From NCBI RefSeq assembly GCF_023091745.1, contig NC_068910.1, forward strand, positions 184,567,170 to 184,631,169: a stretch of DNA of 64,000 nt, written 5' to 3'. Positions 10,339 through 21,172 of the stretch are shown here, piece by piece. A program made the translations under genes and the position numbers. The notes under the pieces were generated by a model. That model saw only the letters and a list, made by a program, of their open reading frames with translations, did not search any database and was not told where the DNA came from. The DNA is from Budorcas taxicolor. Taxonomy: Eukaryota; Chordata; Mammalia; Artiodactyla; Bovidae. The first letter of the stretch is position 1. Every line of letters begins with the position of its first letter.

Positions 10339-11765
10339 CTTAAGAGCATCACAAAATTCTATAATTAAATCTCAAATGCTGTGATGGGTTCCATTGCCAT
10401 AAAAATAAAGAAAAATTTACATGTATTCAAAAGACTCTTTACTGCTATTTGATTATTTAAAATCAAAAACTGCAAAGGATAAAATTCTACATTCCTACAA
10501 TAATCAAAAATATTGTTCTCAACACCTATGAGAAGAAAAATGACCACATTACTTACTTTTCATACATTTATTAAGCTCCTTAACCAGGAAAGATTTGTTC
10601 TTTTTCCCTCTTACAACAAATACAAATAAAGTGTGAATTCTTAGGGGTAAATGTATAAAATAAGAAGATGTTTTTGTTTTCTTTATTACATAATCAGGAT
10701 GTCCAGATTTCATCTTTTATTAATTCTACTTATCACGCTTTTAAAATTCAGTTTTTAAAATTATAATAAAGACAAACTATTTTTAGAGCAGCATACACTA
10801 GATTTTCAGTTTTCTTTGATGACTTCTAAAAGCCTTTTGATGTGGACTCCAAAAAAAAGCATTTTCATCCTTAGAAATGTGTTTTAAAACTTTAAAACCT
10901 TGAGAATTTTAGAATTGGATATTCTCGGCTGCAGCTCTGAAAAAAATATTGGTAGAGAAATAAAGTCTGAAAGTAAAATTTTTGAAACTGGATAACGAGT
11001 TGAATTAGTGTCAGAAGCAAATCAGCTGGCCGAATAGTAAAGAGGCCCTCTCAGAGCAGGATAGCTTGAAGCCAGTGGAGTTATGTGGGTGACGGGGAGA
11101 GAGACCCACATGATGGCACACGGATGGCGTGCACATGGCACCTCCCCCCACTGCGCCTGTCCACTCAGCTCTGCCAAGTGTGGGCTCATGATTCAAACTG
11201 ACAAGAACCTTGCTCCCTCCCTGATCCAGAAAGAAAGAGCCTTGTCAAGTTGAATATCCTGCTTGCTACATGGGAGCAGGGTTGCCAGGAACAATGAGGG
11301 GAACTCAAAATGTGCTCTCAATCAGCAAGAAACCTTGGGATCCTGGCGTGGCTGTTTGCAGGGCAGCAAGAAGTATAATTGAAGCTTAAATATCATTGCA
11401 TTCATTTTATAGAAAATGCTGATTTATTTTTGTTGTTTGGCTTGTTTGACTTCTTTGTGCTATTTTCTGTTTCTTTCTGGACTTTGAAATTAAGTTTTTA
11501 ATGTAAACTTTTTACCTTTTTTCAGGAAAATAGAATAACAACTGAACAAACTCTTACCCAAAGAACAAAATCAATCTAACCAAGAAATACACGTGAAACT
11601 CCACTTACACCAGGTCGAATGCGCACTGGAGGGATGGGTATAAAGATGAATAAAATTTGGGGCCTGGAGGAAACCAACACAGCCTATAAGGATGACACTG
11701 TGCATTTAGAAGATATATGAAGATCATGAAATTTGGAGGCAAAAGGCTTCCTTTTGATGGATCCT
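10339..11765. other. No recognised gene or repeat
   Basis: AT-rich sequence around a more GC-rich patch at 11030-11360 that contains several CpGs (for example gggtgacggggaga). A 61-codon minus-strand frame covers part of the patch but has no known motif. Confidence 0.4.
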
Positions 11766-11942
11766 TTCCTCTACTTGTGCTGATATCTTTGAGCAGTCTT
11801 GACTTCTCCTGAACTCCGTTTTCTTATCTGTAGAGTTATGAATAACTCACTAACAGGGAAGGCATTAGCGTTAAACGAGATAATGTGTGAAAAGTGCATT
11901 TTGAATATGTGAAGTGCTGTACAGATGTTAGTTATCATTTGG
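11766..11942 (+). mobile_element. MIR SINE remnant
   Basis: Order matches the MIR core and right half: ctccgttttcttatctgtag, then ggcattagcgttaaacgaga, taatgtgtgaaaagtgcatt, gatgttagttatcat. MIR is an ancient tRNA-derived SINE of mammals. Confidence 0.7.
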
Positions 11943-12206
11943 TGAGAGACAGGCAGGCAGGACTCATGGTTTCTAGCTCATACTGTTAACTTGATTTCAC
12001 TCCATATTTTCAGAGCTGAGGTCCCTTTCAGAGTTCAGGTTCTATTTTCCAATAGACTATATTTCAAGAAAGAATTCAGTAAGAATAGGAAGTGCACAAA
12101 AATAAGTAAATAAAGCCCCAAAGGACAAAAGATCAAATCCAACTGGAATAACAGCAGAACTAAAATGTAGGTAATAGAAAAGGCAGCTTCTCACAATAGG
12201 AATCTA

Positions 12207-12241
12207 CAGATTCTTTACCATTTGAGCCACCAGGGAAGCCC
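12207..12241 (-). mobile_element. 35-bp Bov-tA head fragment
   Basis: The bases ctttaccatttgagccacc and agggaagccc are the reversed Bov-tA head. The rest of the SINE is missing. It abuts the L1 that starts at 12242. Confidence 0.7.
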
Positions 12242-13105
12242 GTGGCTGGGCATATACCCAGAGAAAACCATAATTTGAAAAAACATATTCACTCCTATGC
12301 TCACTCCAGCATTACTTACAATAGCTACGACATGGAAGCCACCTATATGTCGAATGACAGATGAATAGAAAAAGAAGATGTGGGACATATATACAATGGG
12401 ATATTACTTGGCTATTACAAGGAACAAATTTGGGTCATTTGTAGAGACATGGATGGGCCTAGAGTCTGTCATAACAGAGCGAAGTCTAAGTCAGAAAGAG
12501 AAAAACAAATATTATATATTAACACATGTATGTGGAACCAGAAGAAAATCAATATAGACAACCTTATTTACAAAGCAAAGATAGAGACACAGACACAGAG
12601 AACAAGCATGTATACCGAGGGAGAAGGAGGGGGGATGAATTGAGAGATTAGGATTGATTTATATACAATATATACACTGGTACTCTCTCTATATATATAT
12701 ATGTATATAATAGATAACAAATGAGGTTTGGATTGACATATATACAATATATATACTGGTACTATGTATAAAGTGAAGCCACTCAGTCATGTCCAACTCT
12801 TTGCGACCGCATGGACTGTAGCCTACCAGGCTCCTCTGTCCATGGGACTTTTCAGGCAAGAGTACTGGAGTGGGGTGCCATTTCCTTCTCCAACTATATA
12901 TAAAGTAGATAACAAATGAGAACCTACTGTATTGCACAGGGAACTCTACTCAGTGCTCTCTGGTGACCTAAATGAGGAGGGTATCCACAAGAGAGGAGAC
13001 ATATGTATATGTATAGCTGATTCGCTTTGCAGTACTGTAGAAACTAACACAACACTGTAAAGCAACAATACTCCAATAAAAATTTTATAAGTGAAATAAA
13101 ATAAA
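12242..13105 (+). mobile_element. L1 3' end with nested SINE
   Basis: The series is gggcatatacccagagaaaa, ttactccagcattacttac-like ORF2 end, gatgaatagaaaaagaagat, the G-rich 3' UTR and the tail caacaatactccaataaaa near 13064. Frames are destroyed. A duplicated block (ggattgattta/ggattgacata plus tatacaatatatac and ctggtact) occurs at 12651-12685 and 12730-12764. A Bov-A is nested at 12774-12892. Confidence 0.85.
12774..12892 (-). mobile_element. Bov-A SINE nested in L1
   Basis: Reversed Bov-A (gaagccactcagtcatgtcc to gccatttccttctcca). The target duplication actatrtataaag is at 12761-12773 and 12893-12905 with one mismatch. Confidence 0.85.
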
Positions 13106-13173
13106 ATAATTTTCATTTTATGAAGCTGTATTTTCCACCAAATATAAGTATTTCTTTTTGTGGTTTAACATGA

Positions 13174-13205
13174 CAGTGAAAGTGAAGTTACTCAGTTGTG
13201 TCCGG
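13174..13205 (-). mobile_element. 32-bp Bov-A scrap with 29-bp target duplication
   Basis: The insert is only the reversed 3' end of a Bov-A SINE (gtgaaagtgaagttactcag). It lies between two perfect 29-base direct repeats at 13145-13173 and 13206-13234. This fits an extremely truncated SINE insertion. Confidence 0.8.
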
Positions 13206-13424
13206 TAAGTATTTCTTTTTGTGGTTTAACATGAGAATATCTTCAAAATGAGAATGATTTCTATGAAAAGAAATTAAATTCCTGTAAAGTAGTCAGGAAA
13301 GAGTAAAAGAGAAGGCTGTGACAAGATGGAACATAATTTTGAAAACTCAAAAAAATTAATGCTAATGTTTGTGAAGAAAGGGCTGGTTCTTGGGCCTACA
13401 GAATCAGAAATACCTGAATGTGAC

Positions 13425-13715
13425 TCAGAGAATGAACTTATGGTTGCTGGGGATAGGGAGAGGGTGGAGAACGGATAGTTAGGAAGTCAGGGATTAACAT
13501 GTACACACTGCTATATTTAAAATGGATAACCAACAAGGACGTACTGTAGAGCACATGAAACTCTGCTCAATGCTATGTGACAGTCTTGATGTCTTGATGA
13601 GAGGGGAGTTTGGGGGAGAATGGATAAATGTATATGTATAGCTGAGTTCCTTCACTGTTCATTTGAAACTATCACAGCATCATTAATTGGCTATGAAATA
13701 GAAAGTTTTTCTAAA
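13425..13715 (+). mobile_element. L1 3' UTR fragment
   Basis: Contains gaacttatggttgctgggga, gggattaacatgtacacact, atatttaaaatggataacc and a closing ttcactgttcatttgaaact, all standard L1 3' UTR landmarks in sense orientation. Confidence 0.8.
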
Positions 13716-13785
13716 ACAAGAAATACCTGAATATCGATTAAAACATAAAATGAAAAATAACCTGAGAAAGAATATAAACATATAT

Positions 13786-16200
13786 CAGTTCAGTTCAGTT
13801 CAGTTCAGTCGCTCAGTCATGTCCGACTCTTTGCGACCCCATGAATCGCAGCACTCCAGGCCTCCCTGTCCATCACCATCTCCCGGAGTTCACTCAGACT
13901 CATGTCCATCGAGTCGGTGATGCCATCCAGCCATCTCATCCTCTGTTGTCCCCTTCTCCTCCTGCCCCCAATCCCTCCCAGCATCAGACTCTTTTCCAAT
14001 GAGTCAACTCTTCGCATGAGGTGCCCAAAGTACTGGAGCTTCAGCTTTAGCATCATTCCTTCCAAAGAAATCCCAGGGCTGATCTCCTTCAGAATTGGAT
14101 CTCCTTGCGGACCAAGGGACTCCCAAGAGTCTTCTCCAACACCACAGTTGAAACACATCAATTCTTTGGCGCTCAGCCTTCTTCACAGTCCAACTCTCAT
14201 ATCCATACAAGACCACAGGAAAAACCATAGCCTTGACTAGACGGACCTTAGTCGGCAAAGTAATATCTCTGGTTTTGAATATGCTGTCTAGGTTGGTCAT
14301 AACTTTTCTTCCAAGGAGTAAGCGTCTTTTAATTTCATGGCTGCAGTCACCATCTGCAGTGATTTTGGAGTGCAAAAAAATAAAGTCTGACACTGTTTCC
14401 ACTGTTTCCCCATCTATTTCCCATGAAGTGATGGGACCGGATGCCATGATCTTCGTTTTCTGAATGCTGAGCTTTAAGCCAACTTTTTCACTCTCCTCTT
14501 TCACTTTCATCACGAGGCTCTTTAGTTCCTCTTCACTTTCTGCCATAAGGGTGGTGTCATCTGCCTATCTGAGGTTATTGATATTTCTCCCGGCAATCTT
14601 GATTCCAGCTTGTGTTTCTTCCAGTCCAGCGTTTCTCATGATGTACTCTGCATATAGGTTAAATAAGCAGGGTGACAATATACAGCCTTGACGTACTCCT
14701 TTTCCTATTTGGAACAAGTCTGTTGTTCCATGTCCAGTTCTAACTGTTGCTTCCTGACCTGCATACAGATTTCTCAAGAGGCTGGTCAGGTGGTCTGGTA
14801 TTCCTATCTCTTGAAGAATTTTCCACAGTTTATTGTGATCCACACAGTCAAAGGCTTTGGCATAGTCAATAAAGCAGGAATAGATGTTTTTCTGAAACTC
14901 TCTTGCTTTTTCCATGATCCAGCAGATGTTGGCAATTTGATCTCTGGTACCTCTGCCTTTTCTAAAACCATCAGGAAGTTCATGGTTCATGTATTTCTGA
15001 AGCCTGGCTTGGAAATTTTTGAGCATTACTTTACTAGCATGTGAGATGAGTGCAATTGTGCGGTAGTTTGAGCATTCTTTGGCATTGCCTTTCTTTGGGA
15101 TTGGAATGAAAACTGACCTTTTCCAGTCCTGTGGCCACTGCTGAGTTTTCCAAATTTGCTGGCATATTGAGTGCAGCACTTTCACAGCATCGTCCTTCAG
15201 GATTTGAAATAGCTCAATAGGAATGCCATCACCTCCACTAGTTTTGTTCGTAGTGATGCTTTCTAAGGTCCACTTGACTTCACATTCCAAGATGTCTGGT
15301 TCTAGATGAGTGATCACACCATCATGATTATCTGGGTCGTGAAGATCTTTTTTGTACAGTTCTTCTGTGTATTCTTGTCACCTCTTCTTAATATCTTCTG
15401 TTTCTGTTAGGTCCATACCATCTCTGTCCTTTATCGAGCCCATCTTTGCATGAAATGTTCCCTTGGTATCTCTGAATTTCTTGAAGAGATCTCTAGTCTT
15501 TCCCATTCTGTTGTTTTCCTCAATTTCTTTGCATTGACTGCTGAGGAAGGCTTTCTTATCTCTTCTTGCTATTCTTTGGAACTCTGCATTCAGATGCTTA
15601 TATCTTTCCTTTTCTTCTTTGCTTTTCACCTCTCTTCTTTTCACAGCTATTTGTATGGCCTCCCCAGACAGCCATTTTGCTTTTTTGCATTTCTTTTCCA
15701 TGGGGATGGTCTTGATCCCTGTCTCCTGAACAATGCCACGAACCTCATTCCATAGTTCATCAGGCACTCTATCTATCAGATCTAGACCCTTAAATCTATT
15801 TCTCACTTCCACTGTATAATCATAAGGTATTTGATTTAGGTCACACCTGAATGGTCTAGCGGTTTTCCCTACTTTCTTCAATTTGAGTCTGAATTTGGTA
15901 ATAAGGAGTTCATAATCTGAGCCACAGTCAGCTCCTGGTCTTGTTTTTGTTGACTGTATAGAGCTTCTTCATCTTCGGCTGCAAAGAATATAATCAATCT
16001 GATTTTGGTGTTGACCATCTGGTGATGTCCATGTGTAGTCTTCTCTTGTGTTGTTGGAAGAGGGTGTTTGCTATGACCAGTGCATTTTCTTGGCAGAACT
16101 CTATTAGTCTTTGTCCTGCTTCATTCCGCATTCCAAGGCCAAATTTGCCTGTTACTCCAGGTGTTTCTTAGAACTAACACCTAAAAAAGATGTCCTTTTC
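13786..16200 (-). mobile_element. BovB LINE, 2.4 kb, longest copy in window
   Basis: It starts with five reversed tail units and runs back through the reverse transcriptase into the endonuclease end. The target duplication ataaacatatat is perfect at 13774-13785 and 16201-16212. Full-length BovB is about 3.2 kb, so the copy is 5'-truncated. The last 30 bases (16171-16200) appear inverted relative to the rest of the element, as in twin priming. It is uninterrupted, and its frame is broken by stops listed in the pseudogene entry. Confidence 0.92.
14004..15881 (-). pseudogene. BovB ORF remnant: linker, RT and C-terminal region
   Basis: Three minus-strand blocks lie in order. The first, 15378-15881 (167 codons), is the linker between endonuclease and RT. 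The second, 14565-15317 (250 codons), holds the RT palm with motif A (FIDYAKAFDCVDH) and motif B (GVRQGCILSPCLFNLY). The third, 14004-14546 (180 codons), is the thumb and C-terminal part (MASGPITSWEIDGETVE). Between blocks one and two a Trp codon has become TGA at 15378-15380. Between two and three the Tyr of the catalytic YADD box has become TAG at 14565-14567. The enzyme is therefore dead, although the frame is otherwise well kept. Confidence 0.88.
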
Positions 16201-16202
16201 AT

Positions 16203-16350
16203 AAACATATATATAATTATCATATAAATAATATAAATATATTATTTTATTATAAAATAATAATAAATATAATAATATAAATACTATTATATGATAATAA
16301 AATAGTATATAAATAATATAAAAATTATATATATATATATATATATATAG
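16203..16350. repeat. AT-only low-complexity tract
   Basis: Nearly 150 bases made of A and T, ending in a (TA)n run at about 16327-16349. It lies directly beyond the BovB insertion, whose target duplication is its first part. Confidence 0.9.
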
Positions 16351-16785
16351 GCTAAATCATACAGCACCTTGACTGTGACACTCAACACACATTGCTGCAT
16401 TGATCCATACATGTGTTTCTCTCCCCACCTTGTGACTCAAAGATCCTCAGAAATAAGACCAACCTTCTTCATTTTTATATCTGAGTTCCCAATACATTGT
16501 AAGGTGAATTACAGATGCTCAATTGAATAGAGCCAAAAGTTTAATGCCAAATAAACTTGCTTCAGTTATGGATCTTACAGGAGAGCCAAAGCCAAAGCAA
16601 CAGTTGCAGTTGGCAGCCACTGAGCAATCAACGGAGATGAGAAATGACTGGTTTGGCAGGAAGGCAGAGTTGAGGCTAGAAACAGATAGGGCAGTCCCAC
16701 AAGGAATGTACAGTCTGCATCTATTTCAAACTCTGTTTCAAAGAACAGCACAGAGGTACAGAACAAAAGCAATTTCAAAAAGTCA
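16351..16785. other. Nothing recognised
   Basis: No gene or clear repeat. A 94-codon plus-strand frame (16523-16807) and its antisense shadow have no recognisable motif; the upper part runs into an L2 remnant. Confidence 0.4.
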
Positions 16786-16920
16786 AGCGCTCAGCAATGT
16801 CTACTAAGAATCCGCTATGTGCCAGATACTCTGCTAGATACTGAGGACAAAGCAAAATAACTGAAGACACAGGCCTGTCCTTATGGAACTCAAGGTCACA
16901 CACCCATTAAGGTGCTATGG
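16786..16920 (-). mobile_element. L2 3' end remnant, antisense
   Basis: Reversed L2 end: aatccgctatgtgccagata, ctgctagatactgaggacaa, ggcctgtccttatggaactc. L2 is an old mammalian CR1-clade LINE. Confidence 0.65.
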
Positions 16921-17082
16921 AGGAAACATAGAAGGGGCCTGTATGCATGTGACTGTGTTTGTACCTGTGGATGTCAGGATGGAGGTTTGGGGGTTAGTGG
17001 TAAGGAATGTTGTTCTGAGAAAATGATGTATGAACAGAATCCTGAAAGACTAAGTCGGCATTAACCAAGAGAACATTCTAGA

Positions 17083-17294
17083 GAAAGTGAAAGTGAAGTT
17101 GCTCAGTCATGTCTGACTCTGCAATCTCATGTACTGTAGCTCGCCAGGCTCCTCCGCCCATGGGATTTTCCAGACAAGAGTACTGGAGTGGGTTGCCATT
17201 TCCTTCTGCAGAGGATCTTCCCAACCCAGGGATCAAACCCTGGTCTCCTGCTTTATAGGCAGATGCTTTACTGTCTGAGCCACCAGGGAAGCCC
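17083..17294 (-). mobile_element. Bov-tA SINE, antisense
   Basis: Full-length reversed Bov-tA, from gaaagtgaaagtgaagttgc to ctgagccaccagggaagccc. No clear target duplication was seen. Confidence 0.9.
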
Positions 17295-17573
17295 AACATG
17301 TACAAACCCCCTGAAGTGGCAAATAGATGGTCACTTCAGAGGAAACTTTAAATATTGTAGATGAATCAGTAATTCTTAATGCTTATTAGGTTCCAAAACA
17401 GGTCACAATCATTTCCTGCTGCTGGCTACTTGCAAATCTGCCCACCCTTAGCTACTAGAAAACTGGAAGCTCCATGACAAACTTCCATTGCTAGGCTGCT
17501 TACTAAGTTCTATAACGGTGACATCTTTGACAACATTAGTTCCATCAGCGAAGTGACACCTCCAATGGAAGAG

Positions 17574-17740
17574 AAGATGTAGGAGATTCCATCCACTTGA
17601 ATATTAAAATAACTTAGGTCCCAGTGTGAGTGAGCATTAGCTGAGAAAGCTCACAATCACATTAGCTGTGAATCCATGCTTTCGGTCTCAGATACTTTGC
17701 CTCTCTTGTGGTGTAAGCATCTTGCCATTTTGAGTTATTT
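17574..17740 (+). repeat. 167-bp duplication, copy 1
   Basis: These 167 bases (from aagatgtaggagattccatc to ccattttgagttattt) recur at 19898-20064 with no mismatch found by direct reading. The flanks differ. Copy 1 ends exactly where an L1 3' fragment begins, sharing the microhomology ttattt with it. The sequence is not a recognised repeat family. Confidence 0.9.
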
Positions 17741-18060
17741 CCAAGCAAGAATAGAGATGCAGACATAGTGAACAGACATGTAGACACAGTGGAGGAAGGA
17801 GAGGGAGGAACAAATTGGAAGACTGGGACTGACATACATACACTACCATGTGTAAGACAGAGAGTGGGGAGCTGCTGTATAGCAATGGAGTTGGCTCAGT
17901 GCTCTTTGATAACCTAGATGGGTGGGATGAGGGTGGAGTAGGAGGGAGGTTCAAGAGAGAGGTGATACATATATACATATAGGTGATTCACTTCATTATA
18001 CAGCAGAAACCAACACAACATGGTAAAACAATTATATTCCAATCAAAAAAAAAAAAAAAA
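17741..18060 (+). mobile_element. L1 3' end with poly(A)
   Basis: Sense L1 3' UTR: gaatagagatgcagacatag, cactaccatgtgtaagacag, gagctgctgtatagcaatgg, cagaaaccaacacaacatgg, then an A17-like tail ending at 18060. Its 5' junction coincides with the end of the 167-bp duplication copy 1. Confidence 0.88.
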
Positions 18061-18665
18061 TCTTGACCCTTCATCTTATCCGAGGACTCTAATCTCTTCT
18101 GAATGAAAATTCTAGTAGAATTTCATCTTTTCTTATTGGTACACAGTTTATCTCTTCAAGATTATTTTAATCTTATCATTTTTTTCAAAATGCTGAGTGT
18201 CATCAAGAAATTGGGATTCTTCAACAGCTTCACACTTATCAAATAAAGGTTATTTGTAAGCAATGTTTGTACTTAGCTTAACAAAGGACCATGATACTCT
18301 TATTTTGATATATTATATGTCATATATGCAGTGTTTACCCATTAGCTCTTTCAGCTTAGAATTTTTATGACCAACTAACAAATTCTAAAACAGTGTTTAT
18401 AATGTAAATACTGATACACCATTATTTATACTTCAGTTCAGTAGCAAAAATTGGTTCTATGATAAATAAACTCTCATTATCCAATCATTAGTCTCTTATA
18501 GCCACCCTGACACATCATGCCATGGGCAATACAATATCACTAATGAAATGAATTAATTTATCACTTTCAAAGGGACACTGGGGAATTGAAAATGTTTGTT
18601 TCATAGCAACACTCCAAACAGAAAATATACCTAATCATTCAACATTTTAGGTAGATATTTTCAAA
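18061..18665. other. Nothing recognised
   Basis: AT-rich, no open frame of note and no repeat recognised. Confidence 0.4.
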
Positions 18666-18885
18666 TCATCAAGCTTATTTTACTCAACAAATATTTACAA
18701 TGCTTTTTATGTTCCTAGTATATTTCTAGGGGATCAGAGTAAATTCTAAGGAGTTGGAGGGTTGGGGGAGAGGGCGCCAGTCAGAAAGTAAACAAGCAGG
18801 GGGGAAAAAAAGACATGGCAACTCCGGATTCTGATAATTACTATGAAGAGAAAGAGAAAAACCAAACTCAGATTGATAGAATAGT
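18666..18885 (-). mobile_element. L2 3' end remnant, antisense
   Basis: Contains tactcaacaaatatttacaa, ttcctagtatatttctaggg, then agaaagtaaacaagcagggg and a gataattactatgaagagaa segment, as in reversed L2 ends. Diverged. Confidence 0.6.
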
Positions 18886-19324
18886 CACCAGAAGGCTATA
18901 TTTTACAAGGTGACCAAAAAACATTTTATGTTGTTTCAAGGCCTTTTTCTACTATAAAAGTCATGGTGATAAATTTACATTGGACTCCACAAAATTACTT
19001 GCAATCAACATTTTTCACCCACAAATAAATGGCAGTTTTATGTGATTCAACCTGAGAACGGATAGCAGACAGAATTTAAGAGCTACATTTTTTATATCAA
19101 GGTTTTATTTCAAATGTATAATTGCTCTGAACTCGAACTGTCTGATAACCAGCATTTTTGTCTCAGACCCTGGGTCTACAGACAAGAGGAGAACCCTGTC
19201 ACTCCACAGGTCAGCTAGAGTCTCAGCAGTATTTCCAGTCCATAAATAGACTTCTAAGGACGGGGGCCCGGTGAAGCTTCTGTAAACAATAGAGTACCAG
19301 AGCAGTAGCTGGAGGACTTCTACA

Positions 19325-19805
19325 CCCTGGTGGAGATGTAACATCTTCAGAGTCAGTACTTCTTCAGGCTTAGCTCTGCCAGCTGTGCTATCTGCAGTGT
19401 GACATTTAACCTCTCCTAGCTTCAGTGTTTTATCTTTTTTTTTTTTTTTAACTGAAGGATAATTGCTTTGCAACGTTGTGTTGGTTTCTGCTGTATAATA
19501 ATGTGAATCAGCCATATTGCCTGCCTTTTGAGCATCCTCCCACCACCCCCATCCCACCCCTCTAGGTCGGCACAGAGCACCAGGCTGGGCTCCCTGTGTT
19601 ATATAGCAGCTTCCCATTAGCTAGCTATTTTACACATGTAGTGCATATACATCAATGCTACTTTCTCAATACATCCCACCCTCTCCTTCCCCACTGTCCA
19701 GAAGTGTTTTATCTTTTCAATGAGAACGATTACCCTACCTTATAGGGTTGTTACAAATATAATGGATACAGTTGAGTAATACTCTAGGCACATTCAATTA
19801 GTGTG
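19325..19805 (+). mobile_element. MIR SINE split by an L1 tail
   Basis: The left half has ctctgccagctgtgctatct and gtgtgacatttaacctctcc. The right half (from 19703) has ttcaatgagaacgattaccc and ttatagggttgttacaaat. Together they give the MIR core order. An antisense L1 insertion at 19439-19702 separates them. Confidence 0.75.
19439..19702 (-). mobile_element. Antisense L1 tail nested in MIR
   Basis: A T run leads into reversed L1 3' UTR (aactgaaggataattgcttt, cccaccacccccatcccacc, gctccctgtgttatatagca). The 15-base target duplication agtgttttatctttt is perfect at 19424-19438 and 19703-19717. Confidence 0.92.
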
Positions 19806-19852
19806 ATAAAGCAAGTTCAACTTTATATACTTGGGCTTCAAGAGTGGGGTAG

Positions 19853-19887
19853 AGAAAGAAAGAAAGAAAGGCAGGAAGGAAGAAATA
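19853..19887. repeat. (GAAA)n / (GGAA)n short repeat
   Basis: agaaagaaagaaagaaag is followed by gcaggaaggaagaa. It stands a few bases before copy 2 of the 167-bp duplication. Confidence 0.85.
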
Positions 19888-19897
19888 GCACTTTTAA

Positions 19898-20064
19898 AAG
19901 ATGTAGGAGATTCCATCCACTTGAATATTAAAATAACTTAGGTCCCAGTGTGAGTGAGCATTAGCTGAGAAAGCTCACAATCACATTAGCTGTGAATCCA
20001 TGCTTTCGGTCTCAGATACTTTGCCTCTCTTGTGGTGTAAGCATCTTGCCATTTTGAGTTATTT
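19898..20064 (+). repeat. 167-bp duplication, copy 2
   Basis: Identical to 17574-17740. Here the right flank (taatagtattttaagatgag) reads as ordinary unique sequence, so this copy may sit in the ancestral context. The start-to-start distance is 2,324 bases. Confidence 0.9.
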
Positions 20065-21172
20065 TAATAGTATTTTAAGATGAGCCTTTCTCTTTAAATA
20101 AAAGCTTATTTCATCTGTGAATCAAAGCAAGACAACAATCTGTTCCAAAGCTGATGAAAAAACTGATTCCAGGTTTATTAAGAGATGGATTTTCAGTCTC
20201 CATAGTAATATTTTTGTAAGAGATTTTCAGGAATAATTTTGATACTAATGAATTTGACTCTATAAGATAATTTCAGAACCTAAATCCAAAGGACTCAGTT
20301 GTAGCGTAAGGTGTGTAAAATGCCTTCTGGCAGTACCTAACCAGCTCCAGGTGATCAGGATGGTTATTTTCTTCTTGCAGGGCAAAAATGGACTACTCAT
20401 TCAGCTAGTGAATCTCCAGCTAGTGTATCTTGCTGCCACAATCTAAATTTCCACGGATAATATTCTTCCATGGTGCAATTTTGTACTTTTCAAACTTGTT
20501 CTTGTATGTCACTGTGTTCTGACCAGCACAATGACTTATAAATGATATCTCATGCACTGCAAGAATTGGAACAAATTCATATATTCAGCAAACACTTAAA
20601 ATTGAATTACTTTAAAATTGATATCTTTTAGAAATCTTTTTAGTTGCATTGCAGGCCCAAATTTATAACTAAGTATTTTGTCCTACAAGAGTAGATGGAA
20701 AAGCAAAAACTGCCCATCACCTTCTTCCTTTTCTGTGTTTCTTCTCAAGGGAAAAATAAGCCATATAAACATGATAAGGAGCAACTATTAGTAGCAGGGC
20801 TATATATGAAAGCTGGTGTCACAGATATTACCAGGGACAGTTCCTTTCTGTTCAGCTGGTGCCCATGCTCTTAAGATTTATTACATATTTAAATATCATT
20901 CATGATAATAAGGACACTAAATTATTGTTATATAAATCAGTTTCTACTTAGAAGTTTTATAGTACAAACTTAATAAGTTATTTTTCCCAACTCACTTAAG
21001 AAAGTTATTCTGTACATTGTTAAGGATAAATAGCATCTTTGTTGTTATAAAGAAGACACATATAATTTGAAAAATGCACATAAAAATCAAGTGGAAAAAT
21101 GATTTTTCACATTTCTGTAGTTTCCCTTAATTTGAAGATTGTAGATTCAAATAAAGCTGATAAACTTAAAAC
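20065..21172. other. Nothing recognised
   Basis: AT-rich sequence with no convincing frame, RNA gene or repeat. Confidence 0.4.

Noticed and set aside
13786..13816. Regularly repeated cagtt units as a CRISPR-like or satellite array
   Set aside because: These are the short (TGAAC)n tail of BovB, present at the end of each copy.
14004..15881. Long minus-strand reading frames as a possible host gene
   Set aside because: They are BovB ORF sequence with RT motifs, in-frame stops and a repeat-derived tail, not a host gene.
16203..16350. AT tract as a replication origin or matrix attachment site
   Set aside because: Only base composition supports it; there is no motif evidence.
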